The notes below the pieces were generated by a model. It was not told where the DNA came from and searched no databases. It was given only the letters and a program-made list of their open reading frames with translations. Positions 42,727 to 51,580 of a stretch of 64,000 nucleotides of DNA are shown here, piece after piece. Each line of letters starts with the position of its first letter. The first letter of the stretch is position 1. The DNA is from JAJYSO01 sp964451785. GTDB lineage: Bacteria > Bacteroidota > Bacteroidia > Flavobacteriales > Flavobacteriaceae. The translations under genes were made by a program, and so were the position numbers. The stretch is taken from positions 49,567 to 113,566 of the forward strand of contig CAYVJG010000003.1 in the NCBI GenBank assembly GCA_964451785.1. Direction: 5' to 3'.

Positions 42727-44313
42727 TTAAAATTCAGAGGTAAAATGGAATTTTACCGTTGGATATTTTTGTTGTGTCATTTGTAAAGAGAAGGCTGAAT
42801 CGGCTAAAAAGACGAGTTGTCCGCGTTTGTCTTTGGCGAGATATTTATTTTTAACGCGTAAAAAATCTTTAAATTCTTGATTTTTTTCGTCTTCAGGTTC
42901 TACCCAACAAGCTTTGTGTACGTTGAGATTTTCGTATGAGCATTTAGCGCCGTATTCGTGTTCCAGTCGATATTGAATCACCTCAAATTGAAGTGCGCCC
43001 ACTGTACCTATAACACGACGACCGTTGAGCTCAAGCGTAAATAACTGCGCCACGCCTTCGTCCATCAACTGATCAATACCTTTGTAAAGTTGCTTAGACT
43101 TCATCGGATCATCATTGTTGATATAACGGAAGTGTTCCGGAGAGAAACTCGGAATTCCTTTGTAGTGCAATTCTTCGCCTTCAGTAAGGGTATCGCCAAT
43201 TTTGAAATTACCGGTATCGTGCAATCCTACGATATCGCCGGGATAAGACACATCAACAATAGCTTTTTTATCGGCAAAAAAGGCATTCGGGCTACTAAAT
43301 TTGAAGTTTTTACCTTGACGTACGTGCAAATAAGGTGTGTTGCGCTCAAATTTTCCCGAGACAATCTTGACAAAGGCCAAGCGGTCACGGTGTTTAGGAT
43401 CCATATTGGCATGAATTTTAAACACGAAACCTGTAAATTTATCTTCCTCAGGTTTGACAATGCGCACATCACTTTCTTTAGGCAGTGGTGGCGGAGCTAT
43501 TTGTACAAAACAGTCTAGTAACTCACGAACGCCAAAATTGTGTAGGGCTGAACCGAAGAAAACAGGTTGTAAATCACCATTAACATAGGCTTCGCGGTCA
43601 AATTTAGGATAAATACCTTCTACTAATTCAACTTCTTCTCTAAGTTTATCAGCAGCTTCTTTGCCTATGAGTTCGTCTAATTGTGGCGTGTTAAGATCGG
43701 TGATTTCGGTGGTGTTTTTGATATCACGAGTCGATTCACCTGTAAACAAATTAATGTTACTTTCCCAAATGTTATAGATACCTTTAAAATCGTAGCCCAT
43801 GCCTATAGGGAAGCTCAAAGGACATACGGTTAGCCCGAGTTTTTGTTCAATTTCGTCGAGCAAATCAAAAGCATCACGCCCTTCGCGGTCGAGTTTATTG
43901 ACGAAAACGATAATCGGGATTTTGCGCATACGGCAAACTTTAACCAGCTTTTCGGTTTGTTCCTCAACCCCTTTGGCAACGTCAACAACCACAATAACAC
44001 TATCTACTGCGGTGAGTGTGCGGAAAGTATCTTCGGCAAAATCTTTGTGACCCGGCGTGTCGAGAATATTAATTTTAACGTCTTGATAGTTAAAGCTCAA
44101 CACTGAAGTAGCTACAGAAATTCCACGTTGACGTTCAATTTCCATGAAGTCACTGGTTGCTCCTTTTTTAATTTTATTTGATTTGACCGCTCCAGCTTCC
44201 TGAATAGCGCCCCCAAAAAGGAGGAGTTTCTCAGTCAAAGTTGTCTTACCGGCATCAGGGTGAGCTACAACCCCAAAAGTCCGCCGTCTATTGATTTCGT
44301 CTTTTAATTTCAT
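42727..44313 (-). CDS. prfC: Peptide chain release factor 3
   Basis: GTPase that recycles RF1/RF2 from the ribosome. 528 residues from ATG 44313 (MKLKDEINRRRTFGVVAHPDAGKTTL); an in-frame GTG at 44349 would place the promoter box inside the coding region. G motifs: AHPDAGKTT, DTPGHKDF, VNKLDREG; the RF3-specific GGAIQEAGAVKSNKIKKGATSDFMEIERQRGISV is intact. The promoter box ends 5 nt before the ATG, so the mRNA may be leaderless. purE follows 21 bp downstream. Confidence 0.96.
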   Translation of the reverse strand: MKLKDEINRRRTFGVVAHPDAGKTTLTEKLLLFGGAIQEAGAVKSNKIKKGATSDFMEIERQRGISVATSVLSFNYQDVKINILDTPGHKDFAEDTFRTLTAVDSVIVVVDVAKGVEEQTEKLVKVCRMRKIPIIVFVNKLDREGRDAFDLLDEIEQKLGLTVCPLSFPIGMGYDFKGIYNIWESNINLFTGESTRDIKNTTEITDLNTPQLDELIGKEAADKLREEVELVEGIYPKFDREAYVNGDLQPVFFGSALHNFGVRELLDCFVQIAPPPLPKESDVRIVKPEEDKFTGFVFKIHANMDPKHRDRLAFVKIVSGKFERNTPYLHVRQGKNFKFSSPNAFFADKKAIVDVSYPGDIVGLHDTGNFKIGDTLTEGEELHYKGIPSFSPEHFRYINNDDPMKSKQLYKGIDQLMDEGVAQLFTLELNGRRVIGTVGALQFEVIQYRLEHEYGAKCSYENLNVHKACWVEPEDEKNQEFKDFLRVKNKYLAKDKRGQLVFLADSAFSLQMTQQKYPTVKFHFTSEF

Positions 44314-44318
44314 GGGTG

Positions 44319-44326
44319 CAAAGATA
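44319..44326 (-). promoter_or_regulatory. TAnnTTTG promoter of prfC-purE
   Basis: TATCTTTG on the minus strand, its last base 5 nt before the prfC ATG. Confidence 0.6.
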
Positions 44327-44419
44327 TTGTTTTTCAATCGCCTCGACAATATTGCTGAATCCTTATTTTAAATTGAACTGCGCAGTGGCTTACAAAGACG
44401 GTCGATTCTCTTTTATAAA

Positions 44420-44451
44420 ATAAAAAAGAGGAGTACAGCAGCACTCCTCTT
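44420..44451 (-). terminator. Terminator after dabA
   Basis: Stem AAGAGGAGT (44426-44434) with ACTCCTCTT (44443-44451), followed on the minus strand by a T-rich run, 23 bp past the dabA stop. Confidence 0.8.
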
Positions 44452-44473
44452 GATGTATATAAATTTTACGCAA

Positions 44474-46783
44474 TTAACTGACAAGTGCCCATTCTTTGTG
44501 GGGAGTATAACGTTCAATCGTGTTGTTGTTTTCAGGATCCATGACAAATAGATGAAGCCATCCATTGTCGAGTAAACTTTTCAATTTTTCGTCTTCTGCC
44601 AAAATTTGGTCTATAAAATGTTTTGGAGCTTGAATTAAGGTGCTCAATCGGATAGGATTGTGGTAAACTTTATCATCAGTTTTCATCAGTGATTGTAAAG
44701 GTAGACCTATTTTTAAGTCACTACCATTGCCTTGTACAGCACCGTATTTACCGGTGATGTTTAAGGTGATTTTTGACCCACCGCCAAACACATTGTTGTC
44801 GACAGTTGAAAAGTAATAGTGGTCACTAATCCATTGACAAACCACGAGTGGGCCTTGCATAATTCCTTTTAGGATAGAACCATCCTTATCGATTTTCCAA
44901 TCGTAAGAGCTCATAAAGCAATCGCTAAATTCACCGTTTAAAGTCAAAGTACGCGGTCCGATAACGTAACCGGCGTGACCTGAAAGTCCCCATTCTGGTC
45001 GCGATTCTGACCAGCTATTGGATTTAATTTTAGCTAACTTATCGGCATCTTTAGGTTCGTTTAAGCGTTCAGTCGTCATAGTTACGGTAACTGTAGCGAG
45101 GTCTTTTTTAAGCTGTTGCAAGTAGTTTTTATGTGTTTCAGGAACATCTTGATCAAACAATTCCACTTGATCAGATGAGGTGATGTGTTCACCAGCAATA
45201 AAAAGCGTGTCTTTAGGTACATCGATGCCGTGTTGTGTGCGCAAAATATCTTGTACTGCTTTGGTGTTAGCCAATCGCGCTAAGGTACGAGCATTGCGTT
45301 TTCCGGGATTTCCGGCACAAGCACCACAATCAAGACTTGAAGCGTAGGGGTTGTTAGCACTGTGGCTGGCATGACCTGTAAAGACAACAAGAGGAGCAAA
45401 AGTGCGCCAGCCGCAAGAGTCAAAAGCCCCTTTAACTAAAGCTACTTTTTCCTCGAGCGAAATTTCTTCTAATGAATCCTTTTGATCGATGGGACAGATG
45501 TGCGGTTCATGTGAGTGCTCTACTTTTTCGTGGTGATGTAATAAAAGATCATCGGCAGTGTTGGGCTTGAACAACCTTAACAACATAAAGGCACCGTAGT
45601 AAAATCCTGAACCTTCAACATATCCAAAAGCCGAAGGGAGGATGTTTTTCATGCGTTTCAGAAAATATTTATAAGCTCCAAGGCGCTTGCCTTCTTTTTT
45701 ATAGTGACGGGCGGTTGTCTTTTCAGTAGCAGATTCATGCACCACATATTTAGACGTCGCCATTGCGGGTGATGATTTATAAACGAGTCCTGTGTCAGGG
45801 TCACGATAATTCATCGGAAGGGCAAAAGAACCAGCCGAGCCAAAGGTTTCATAATTGCCAAGTTTTTCGAGATTACGACGTAATACTTCAGAGCGTGAAT
45901 CTAGACAAAAAACCAATTGTGCATCGGGGCGCTCCGTGTTAGAATTATTTTCTGGTTGTGCAGAACTGGTTTTAATTTTTTTGAAAAAATCGTTTTGCCA
46001 AGTCAATTCCCAAGCTTCTAACCAGAGGTATTTGAGGTCAGCTAAAGATTGGTCTTTAGCTTGTGGTAAATCAGGAAGTATTGGCGATTTGATACAACGT
46101 GCCATCCAAAGTCTGACGGCGAGGTATTGCAATAAATTAATAGGATAATCGCGATTCCATACGGAGTCGTTTTCCACGCGATATTTGATAAACCCAGCCC
46201 AGCCCGGCAAGGCAGCAAGGTGGCGTTCTAAAACTTGAATTTGTGTGTCGTGATCATAGTTTTCAAGTACACGAGACAAAGCTTTTTCAGGTGTTTTAGG
46301 AATAGAGCCACCAAGGTGTTTTTTAATATCTTCATCATAAACTATCAACTTACGCCACGCAGTATAAAATCCCATTTCTTTAAAGGGCATCGGCCAGGCC
46401 GCCATTCCTTCATCCATAAATAAAGAGAGCCATTTGGTGGTTAAGCGGTCGAGTTCGTGATGTTCGTTGAGGTGCTCTTCAGCGGGATGCGCTTCTAATT
46501 CAGCTAAATAATGCTCAGCTGATTCTTTTTTACCGGCTTTGAGTAAGCATTGTTTAATTTCTTCGGCACCAATTTTACCTTCGTTTAGAGCTTGTCTAAA
46601 CACTTGCGCTGTAGGTAAGGTGTCAGCATCTAAAATGCCACTAGCTTGTTTGGCAGCTTCTAAAAAGGAAAGATCTTCATACCCCGATAGTGGATTAGCT
46701 GTCACAAAAGCATATAAGGGCCAGGTTTTTCCGATAACAGATGACGCCTGATTTATTTTGTCTTGGAGTTCTTGCTGGTTCAT
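44474..46783 (-). CDS. dabA: Inorganic carbon transporter subunit DabA (DUF2309/UPF0753)
   Basis: Zinc protein resembling beta-carbonic anhydrase that works with a membrane partner to accumulate inorganic carbon. 769 residues. The expected metal-ligand pattern is present: C293-x-D295 in VFCLDSRSEV, H471 in FTGHASHSANNPY and C486 in SLDCGACAGN; the His-Cys spacing of 15 is that of characterised DabA. Start MNQQELQDKINQASSVIGKTWPLYAFVTANPLSGYED is typical. It overlaps the dabB stop by 4 bp, so the two are translationally coupled. Confidence 0.9.
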   Translation of the reverse strand: MNQQELQDKINQASSVIGKTWPLYAFVTANPLSGYEDLSFLEAAKQASGILDADTLPTAQVFRQALNEGKIGAEEIKQCLLKAGKKESAEHYLAELEAHPAEEHLNEHHELDRLTTKWLSLFMDEGMAAWPMPFKEMGFYTAWRKLIVYDEDIKKHLGGSIPKTPEKALSRVLENYDHDTQIQVLERHLAALPGWAGFIKYRVENDSVWNRDYPINLLQYLAVRLWMARCIKSPILPDLPQAKDQSLADLKYLWLEAWELTWQNDFFKKIKTSSAQPENNSNTERPDAQLVFCLDSRSEVLRRNLEKLGNYETFGSAGSFALPMNYRDPDTGLVYKSSPAMATSKYVVHESATEKTTARHYKKEGKRLGAYKYFLKRMKNILPSAFGYVEGSGFYYGAFMLLRLFKPNTADDLLLHHHEKVEHSHEPHICPIDQKDSLEEISLEEKVALVKGAFDSCGWRTFAPLVVFTGHASHSANNPYASSLDCGACAGNPGKRNARTLARLANTKAVQDILRTQHGIDVPKDTLFIAGEHITSSDQVELFDQDVPETHKNYLQQLKKDLATVTVTMTTERLNEPKDADKLAKIKSNSWSESRPEWGLSGHAGYVIGPRTLTLNGEFSDCFMSSYDWKIDKDGSILKGIMQGPLVVCQWISDHYYFSTVDNNVFGGGSKITLNITGKYGAVQGNGSDLKIGLPLQSLMKTDDKVYHNPIRLSTLIQAPKHFIDQILAEDEKLKSLLDNGWLHLFVMDPENNNTIERYTPHKEWALVS

Positions 46784-48219
46784 TTTGAAGATTTTTTATA
46801 ACGTAAGATGGTTTTTTTATGTGGCTGAGAGTCGTTGACTAATCGCACATAGAGCCAAGGGAAGTTTTCGTAAATTCCTAATTTCATAATGAAGAAACCG
46901 AATAAGAATACGATACCAAATACAATTTGTAACACAGAAAGTGGTTCAGGATTATCAATCATGGGTAGGTCGTGCATAAATACAGTTGATCCGTTGTATA
47001 ATAAAGCATAAAGTCCGATGCTAATAAAAAACATAATCGGGCCGACTATGGCTTTTACTTTTAGAGATAATTCTTTGCGTTTAATGATGTTGTCCATAGC
47101 TTGACCTACAGTAATAGCTACAATTAAGGTTAAGAATATGCCGCCGTCAAGTTTGAGTCCTTTGCCGGTAATCCACGCAAAAAACCAAGCGCCTAACATG
47201 CCTAAGATAACGACAATGATAGCTTGTCCAGTTCTGGTGTGTCGGTGTTTGTGTTTTTTAGGTGACATGTGTACAACTTCCTCTCCTGAAGACAAGAATA
47301 AATAAGCTTTATAAAAGCCATGAAGAATGAGGTGAACCACAGCTGCATTAAAGAAGCCTAGTCCACATTGCATAATCATAAATGCCATTTGAGCTGTAGT
47401 AGAACAGCCCAGTTTTTGTTTGATGTTGACTTGGATCAGTTTAGCAAATTGCGCTACGATAGCGGTTACCCCACCGATGATAATTAAAAGCGTCATCGTT
47501 TTTGATTTGAAAAACAAAGGCGCAAGTATAGTGAGTAAGATACCGGCTCCATTTACAAAACCAGCGTGCATAAGGGCCGATGCCGGAGTGGGAGAGGTCA
47601 TAGCTGAAAGTAACCAACGATGAAACGGGAACATGGCCGATTGGATGGCAGCAGCAACAATGATACACAAGGCAGCTGTGAGTTGGATACTAAATGGAAT
47701 ACTGTCAATGTGGTCAATTAATCCAGTGATTGTAAATTGATTGCTGTAAAAGGAAAGTAACAACATGCCCGCTGCTAAAAAGAGACTGCCGAAGGAAAAC
47801 CATTTTTGACAATATTTTGCGGCTTCACGCGCTTCGCCCCAACTTTTGTTTATACCGATGAGTCGCGACATAAAAAAGCCCATACCAAACCAAGATAGTA
47901 AGAGTAGAACGACATGATCAGCAAAAACTAAAAGCGATACGGCGGCTGTAAAACTAACGCTAAGCGCAATAAAGCGATTGTAATAGTTAAATCCGATAAG
48001 GTATTTGCTAGCAAAGGTGTTAACCACGGCGCTAAAGAAAGTAACAGTCGCCCAAATAATTAAGGTCAACCCATTAATGCGGAAAAGTCCGTGCCAATTC
48101 CATTGAGGAGCATGTGGGTAATACAAAATGATTGAACCTAAACTGACTGCAAAAAGTAGCCATAAAAAAGCCGAGGCAGTTTTAAAGAGCGTACCGGGCC
48201 GAGGATTTTTACTGTTCAT
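46780..48219 (-). CDS. dabB: Inorganic carbon transporter subunit DabB (NuoL-like)
   Basis: 479 residues with about 13 hydrophobic segments and the proton-translocating antiporter-like core: SAMFPFHRWLLSAMTSPTPASALMHAGFVNGAGILL and QLGCSTTAQMAFMIMQCGLGFFNAAVVHLILHGFYKAYLFLSSG (key Lys, His). It is shorter than respiratory NuoL and no other nuo genes are near; linkage to dabA identifies it as DabB, which powers carbon uptake by cation flux. Divergent from a LysR regulator 132 bp away. Confidence 0.88.
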   Translation of the reverse strand: MNSKNPRPGTLFKTASAFLWLLFAVSLGSIILYYPHAPQWNWHGLFRINGLTLIIWATVTFFSAVVNTFASKYLIGFNYYNRFIALSVSFTAAVSLLVFADHVVLLLLSWFGMGFFMSRLIGINKSWGEAREAAKYCQKWFSFGSLFLAAGMLLLSFYSNQFTITGLIDHIDSIPFSIQLTAALCIIVAAAIQSAMFPFHRWLLSAMTSPTPASALMHAGFVNGAGILLTILAPLFFKSKTMTLLIIIGGVTAIVAQFAKLIQVNIKQKLGCSTTAQMAFMIMQCGLGFFNAAVVHLILHGFYKAYLFLSSGEEVVHMSPKKHKHRHTRTGQAIIVVILGMLGAWFFAWITGKGLKLDGGIFLTLIVAITVGQAMDNIIKRKELSLKVKAIVGPIMFFISIGLYALLYNGSTVFMHDLPMIDNPEPLSVLQIVFGIVFLFGFFIMKLGIYENFPWLYVRLVNDSQPHKKTILRYKKSSK

Positions 48220-48319
48220 AGAACGATTTTATAATGTTTTTCTTCGATTTAAAGACTTTAGCAAAACCTCTAAATTTTCGAGGGGCAAAGTAAGTTAAAA
48301 TTAATAAATAAATTCTATT

Positions 48320-48327
48320 TATATTTG
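48320..48327 (+). promoter_or_regulatory. TAnnTTTG promoter of the LysR gene
   Basis: TATATTTG, 24 nt before ATG 48352, in the shared region with dabB. Confidence 0.6.
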
Positions 48328-48351
48328 CAATGATATATATTAAATTATTTT

Positions 48352-49272
48352 ATGTATTATACCCTTAATCAGCTGCAGATATTCCTTAAAGTAGTACAGA
48401 ATCAGAGTATTACCAAGGCAGCAGAAGAGCTGTATTTGACGCAACCAGCGGTGTCTATTCAATTAAAAAATTTTCAAAAGCAATTTTCTATTCCACTCAC
48501 AGAGGTGGTAGGGCGAAAATTATACATCACAGACTTTGGTTATCAAATAGCAGAGTCGGCCGAAAAGATTTTAAATGAAGTTGATGTACTCAACTATAAA
48601 ACTTCAGCATTTAAAGGCGAGCTTTCTGGCAGATTACACATTTCGTCAGTCTCTACTGGCCAATATGTTTTGCCGAGTTTTCTCTCTGGGTTTATGGAGT
48701 TGCACAAGGGAGTTGATTTAGATATAGATGTGACTAATAAACTCAAAGTGATAGAGAGTTTAGAGCGCAATGAAGTTGATTTTGCTTTAGTATCTGTTTT
48801 GCCTAAAAAATTAAATATCAATCAAGAAATACTCTTGCCCAATCGCTTGTTTTTGATAGGAGGGGCAGATAAAAAGCGCGATGGCAGGTCAAAAAAATCG
48901 ATGTTCAGGTCTATGAAACTGATTTTTCGTGAACAAGGATCAGCTACGCGCGACGTGATGGAAGAGTTTATAACCAAGCATAAAATACCGGTACACAAAC
49001 GCACGCAATTGGTGACTAATGAAGCCGTAAAACAAGCGGTTATTGCTGGGATTGGCTATTCTATTATGCCGGTGATTGGCTTAAAGCACGAATTGCAAAC
49101 AGATGAGTTACAGATAATTCCTATTAAAGGATTGCCTATAACAACCAGCTGGCGTTTAATTTGGCTAAAATCTAAAAAATTGTCGCCAGCAGCTGAGGCA
49201 TACCTCACTTACATTAGAGCTGAAAAAGAACGAATTAGTAAGGCTAAATTTTCGTGGATTGAACAGTATTAA
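48352..49272 (+). CDS. LysR-family regulator divergent from dabBA (CbbR/CmpR-like)
   Basis: 306 residues: winged HTH at residues ~1-60 (YTLNQLQIFLKVVQNQSITKAAEELYLTQPAVSIQLKNFQKQFSIPLTEVVGRKLYITDFG) and a two-lobed effector domain (GELSGRLHISSVSTGQYVLPSFLSGF ... TNEAVKQAVIAGIGYSIMPVIGLK). The HTH and effector resemble the CbbR/CmpR/CysB-type branch. LysR regulators usually control the divergent neighbour, so this one probably regulates dabBA in response to carbon status; that is inference. Confidence 0.88.
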   Translation: MYYTLNQLQIFLKVVQNQSITKAAEELYLTQPAVSIQLKNFQKQFSIPLTEVVGRKLYITDFGYQIAESAEKILNEVDVLNYKTSAFKGELSGRLHISSVSTGQYVLPSFLSGFMELHKGVDLDIDVTNKLKVIESLERNEVDFALVSVLPKKLNINQEILLPNRLFLIGGADKKRDGRSKKSMFRSMKLIFREQGSATRDVMEEFITKHKIPVHKRTQLVTNEAVKQAVIAGIGYSIMPVIGLKHELQTDELQIIPIKGLPITTSWRLIWLKSKKLSPAAEAYLTYIRAEKERISKAKFSWIEQY

Positions 49273-49500
49273 CACAGAGTTATAGGTGTAGGTTTAAGCG
49301 ATGATTTGAACTTGCCATTGAAGAAAATAAGTGTAAAGAGAATGACAATCAGCAGAGTTAACAGTGCTAATATCGGATAGTATTCAAATTGTGAGCTAAC
49401 TTATTTGTCGATTATTGACTACGCTTCAATAGATAAAATTGTTTAGAGAAGATTTGTGTAAAAGCCATAGTAAATAGCTTATTAAAAAATAGAATATCCT

Positions 49501-49508
49501 TATATTTG
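49501..49508 (+). promoter_or_regulatory. TAnnTTTG promoter of pyrH-frr
   Basis: TATATTTG, 22 nt before the pyrH ATG. Confidence 0.65.
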
Positions 49509-49530
49509 CGCAATTCTATACCAAGCTGTT

Positions 49531-50238
49531 ATGCAATATAAACGTATTTTACTCAAATTATCAGGCGAAGCCCTAATGGGTGATCGTCAATATGGAATCG
49601 ATCCTAAACGCTTAGCTGAATATGCTGAAGACATTAAAGCTGTCACTGATAAAGGCGTAGAAGTAGCCATTGTTATTGGTGGCGGAAACATCTTTAGAGG
49701 AGTTGCCGGAGCGAGTCGTGGCATGGATCGTGTACAAGGTGATCATATGGGCATGTTGGCCACAGTGATTAACGGTTTAGCCTTACAGAGTGCTTGTGAA
49801 GATGCCGGTATCGAAACCCGTTTACAATCAGCTATTAAAATAAACGAATTAGCAGAGCCCTTTATTCAACGCAAAGCTTTGCGTCACCTCGAAAAAGGCC
49901 GCGTAGTGATTTTTGGTGGAGGAACAGGAAATCCTTACTTTACTACCGATTCAGCTGCCGTTTTACGCGCTATTGAAATTAAAGCAGATGTAATTTTGAA
50001 AGGCACTCGTGTAGATGGTATTTATACTGCAGATCCTGAAAAAGATAAAAATGCTACTAAATTTGATTTTATCAGCTTTGAAGAGGTGTTGAGCAAAGGC
50101 CTAAAAGTAATGGATACCACAGCCTTTACACTCAGTCAAGAAAACGAATTACCTATTGTTGTTTTTGATATGAATAAACCTGGTAATTTGCTTAAAGTTG
50201 TTTCTGGTGAAAATATCGGAACAACAGTAAAGTGTTAA
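49531..50238 (+). CDS. pyrH: Uridylate kinase
   Basis: Hexameric UMP kinase, UMP to UDP. 235 residues, standard length, with YKRILLKLSGEALMGDRQYGID, VAIVIGGGNIFRGVAGASRGMDRVQGDHMGMLATVINGLAL, VVIFGGGTGNPYFTTDSAAVLRAIEI and GTRVDGIYTADPEKDKNATKF. frr follows 43 bp downstream, the usual neighbour. Confidence 0.97.
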   Translation: MQYKRILLKLSGEALMGDRQYGIDPKRLAEYAEDIKAVTDKGVEVAIVIGGGNIFRGVAGASRGMDRVQGDHMGMLATVINGLALQSACEDAGIETRLQSAIKINELAEPFIQRKALRHLEKGRVVIFGGGTGNPYFTTDSAAVLRAIEIKADVILKGTRVDGIYTADPEKDKNATKFDFISFEEVLSKGLKVMDTTAFTLSQENELPIVVFDMNKPGNLLKVVSGENIGTTVKC

Positions 50239-50281
50239 GCGATTATTTTTATAAATTTAATACAGAATAAAGAACTTAATT

Positions 50282-50839
50282 ATGGAAGAGGAGATAGAAT
50301 TTTTATTGGACAGCACTAAAGAAGCTATGAATGACACGGTGAGTTTTTTAGAAAAACAACTCAATAATATCCGTGCCGGAAAAGCTAGTCCACGCATGTT
50401 AAACTCCGTTAAAGTTGATTATTACGGCAGTCAAACGCCGTTGAGTCAAGTGGGTAATGTCAATGCACCTGATGCACAGACAATTACTATTCGTCCTTTT
50501 GAAAAAACGTTAATAGGCGAAATTGAAAAAGCGATTATGTCGGCTAATTTAGGCTTTAACCCTTCAAATAATGGAGAAAGTGTCATTATAAACGTACCAC
50601 CATTAACTGAAGAACGCCGTCGTGAATTAGCTAAACAAGCAAAATCAGAAGCTGAAGATGCTAAAATTGGCGTGCGCAACGAACGCAAATCGGCTAATAA
50701 TAATTTGAAGAAAATGGAAGATGTTTCTGAAGATTTACAAAAAAATACGGAAGCAGAAATTCAAGAATTAACCGATCAACACATCGCTAAAATAGATCAA
50801 ATTTTTGCAGCTAAAGAAAAAGAAATTATGACCGTATAA
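50282..50839 (+). CDS. frr: Ribosome recycling factor
   Basis: Splits post-termination ribosomes with EF-G. 185 residues with the RRF markers LNNIRAGKASPRMLNSVKVDYYGSQTPLSQVGNVNAPDAQTITIRPFE and NNGESVIINVPPLTEERRRELAKQAKSEAEDAKIGVRNERK. The two long helices of the tRNA-like shape are at both ends. Follows pyrH and is closed by a terminator. Confidence 0.97.
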   Translation: MEEEIEFLLDSTKEAMNDTVSFLEKQLNNIRAGKASPRMLNSVKVDYYGSQTPLSQVGNVNAPDAQTITIRPFEKTLIGEIEKAIMSANLGFNPSNNGESVIINVPPLTEERRRELAKQAKSEAEDAKIGVRNERKSANNNLKKMEDVSEDLQKNTEAEIQELTDQHIAKIDQIFAAKEKEIMTV

Positions 50840-50866
50840 CACGGCATTGACAATTCTATACCCCTT

Positions 50867-50899
50867 TTAGGCTATCTCATTGAGGTAGCCTAATTTTTT
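50867..50899 (+). terminator. Terminator after frr
   Basis: Stem TTAGGCTA (50867-50874) with TAGCCTAA (50886-50893), inner CTCA/TGAG, then TTTTTT. Confidence 0.8.
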
Positions 50900-50924
50900 A
50901 TGGTGATATAAAATAGGTAGCCAT

Positions 50925-50955
50925 AAAAAATGCCGACTTTAGAGCCGGCATTTAG
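50925..50955 (-). terminator. Terminator after greA
   Basis: Stem AAATGCCG (50929-50936) with CGGCATTT (50946-50953), followed on the minus strand by a T-run. Confidence 0.8.
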
Positions 50956-50974
50956 TACTAAGACATTAGTTTTT

Positions 50975-51451
50975 TTAATCTCGCGAAATTTCTATAATTT
51001 CGAATGTAATGGTGCCATTAGGCACTTTAATTTCAGCTTTATCACCAGCTTTCTTGCCTAATAATCCTTGGCCTATTGGTGAGTCAACAGATATTTTTCC
51101 GGCTTTTAAGTTAGCTTCAGTTTGCGAAACTAATTTATAAGTCATTTCTTGCCCATTGGCTTTATTTCTGATTTTAACATTGCTGTGAATAAGTGCTTTT
51201 GAGGTATCAATTTTTGACTCGTTTAAAACACGTGCATTAGCCACAATTTCTTCGAGTTTAGAAATCTTCATTTCCAATAAACCTTGCGCTTCTTTAGCAG
51301 CATCATACTCGGCATTCTCACTGAGATCGCCTTTGTCTCTGGCGTCAGCAATGGCTTGTGAAGCTTTTGGACGCTCAATATCTTTTAAGTGATTCAGCTC
51401 ATCTCTTAATTTCTGCAATCCTTCGGCTGAATAATACGATACTTTTGCCAT
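50975..51451 (-). CDS. greA: Transcription elongation factor GreA
   Basis: Reactivates backtracked RNA polymerase. 158 residues: N-terminal coiled coil (residues ~1-75, KVSYYSAEGLQKLRDELNHLKDIERPKASQAIADARDKGDLSENAEYDAAKEAQGLLE, with the acidic tip) and C-terminal FKBP-like domain (ending ISVDSPIGQGLLGKKAGDKAEIKVPNGTITFEIIEI). Single gene with its own promoter and a terminator-like hairpin in its leader. Confidence 0.97.
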   Translation of the reverse strand: MAKVSYYSAEGLQKLRDELNHLKDIERPKASQAIADARDKGDLSENAEYDAAKEAQGLLEMKISKLEEIVANARVLNESKIDTSKALIHSNVKIRNKANGQEMTYKLVSQTEANLKAGKISVDSPIGQGLLGKKAGDKAEIKVPNGTITFEIIEISRD

Positions 51452-51479
51452 AATGTTTAATTTAGTTAATGTCTATATA

Positions 51480-51511
51480 TAAAAAAATGAATCCCGCCCA
51501 AGCAGGATTCA
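51480..51511 (-). terminator. Terminator-like hairpin in the greA leader
   Basis: On the minus strand, TGAATCC pairs with GGATTCA around TGCTTGGGCG (an inner GC/GC pair is possible) and seven Ts follow at once (51481-51487). It lies between the greA promoter box and the ATG, so it can stop greA transcription early. Confidence 0.65.
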
Positions 51512-51517
51512 ATATAA

Positions 51518-51525
51518 CAAATATA
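51518..51525 (-). promoter_or_regulatory. TAnnTTTG promoter of greA
   Basis: TATATTTG on the minus strand, 66 nt before the greA ATG; the predicted RNA start falls at the base of the leader hairpin. Confidence 0.6.
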
Positions 51526-51580
51526 AAAAATTTTATTGAATTAGAGAATGTTATTATCTTGTGCATCTAAAATTATTGCT

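Noticed and set aside
43090..43518. A 142-codon ORF opposite prfC.
   Set aside because: Antisense to a conserved GTPase gene with no independent signals.
46780..48219. This gene as a respiratory NuoL subunit.
   Set aside because: No nuo genes nearby, it is shorter than NuoL, and it overlaps dabA.
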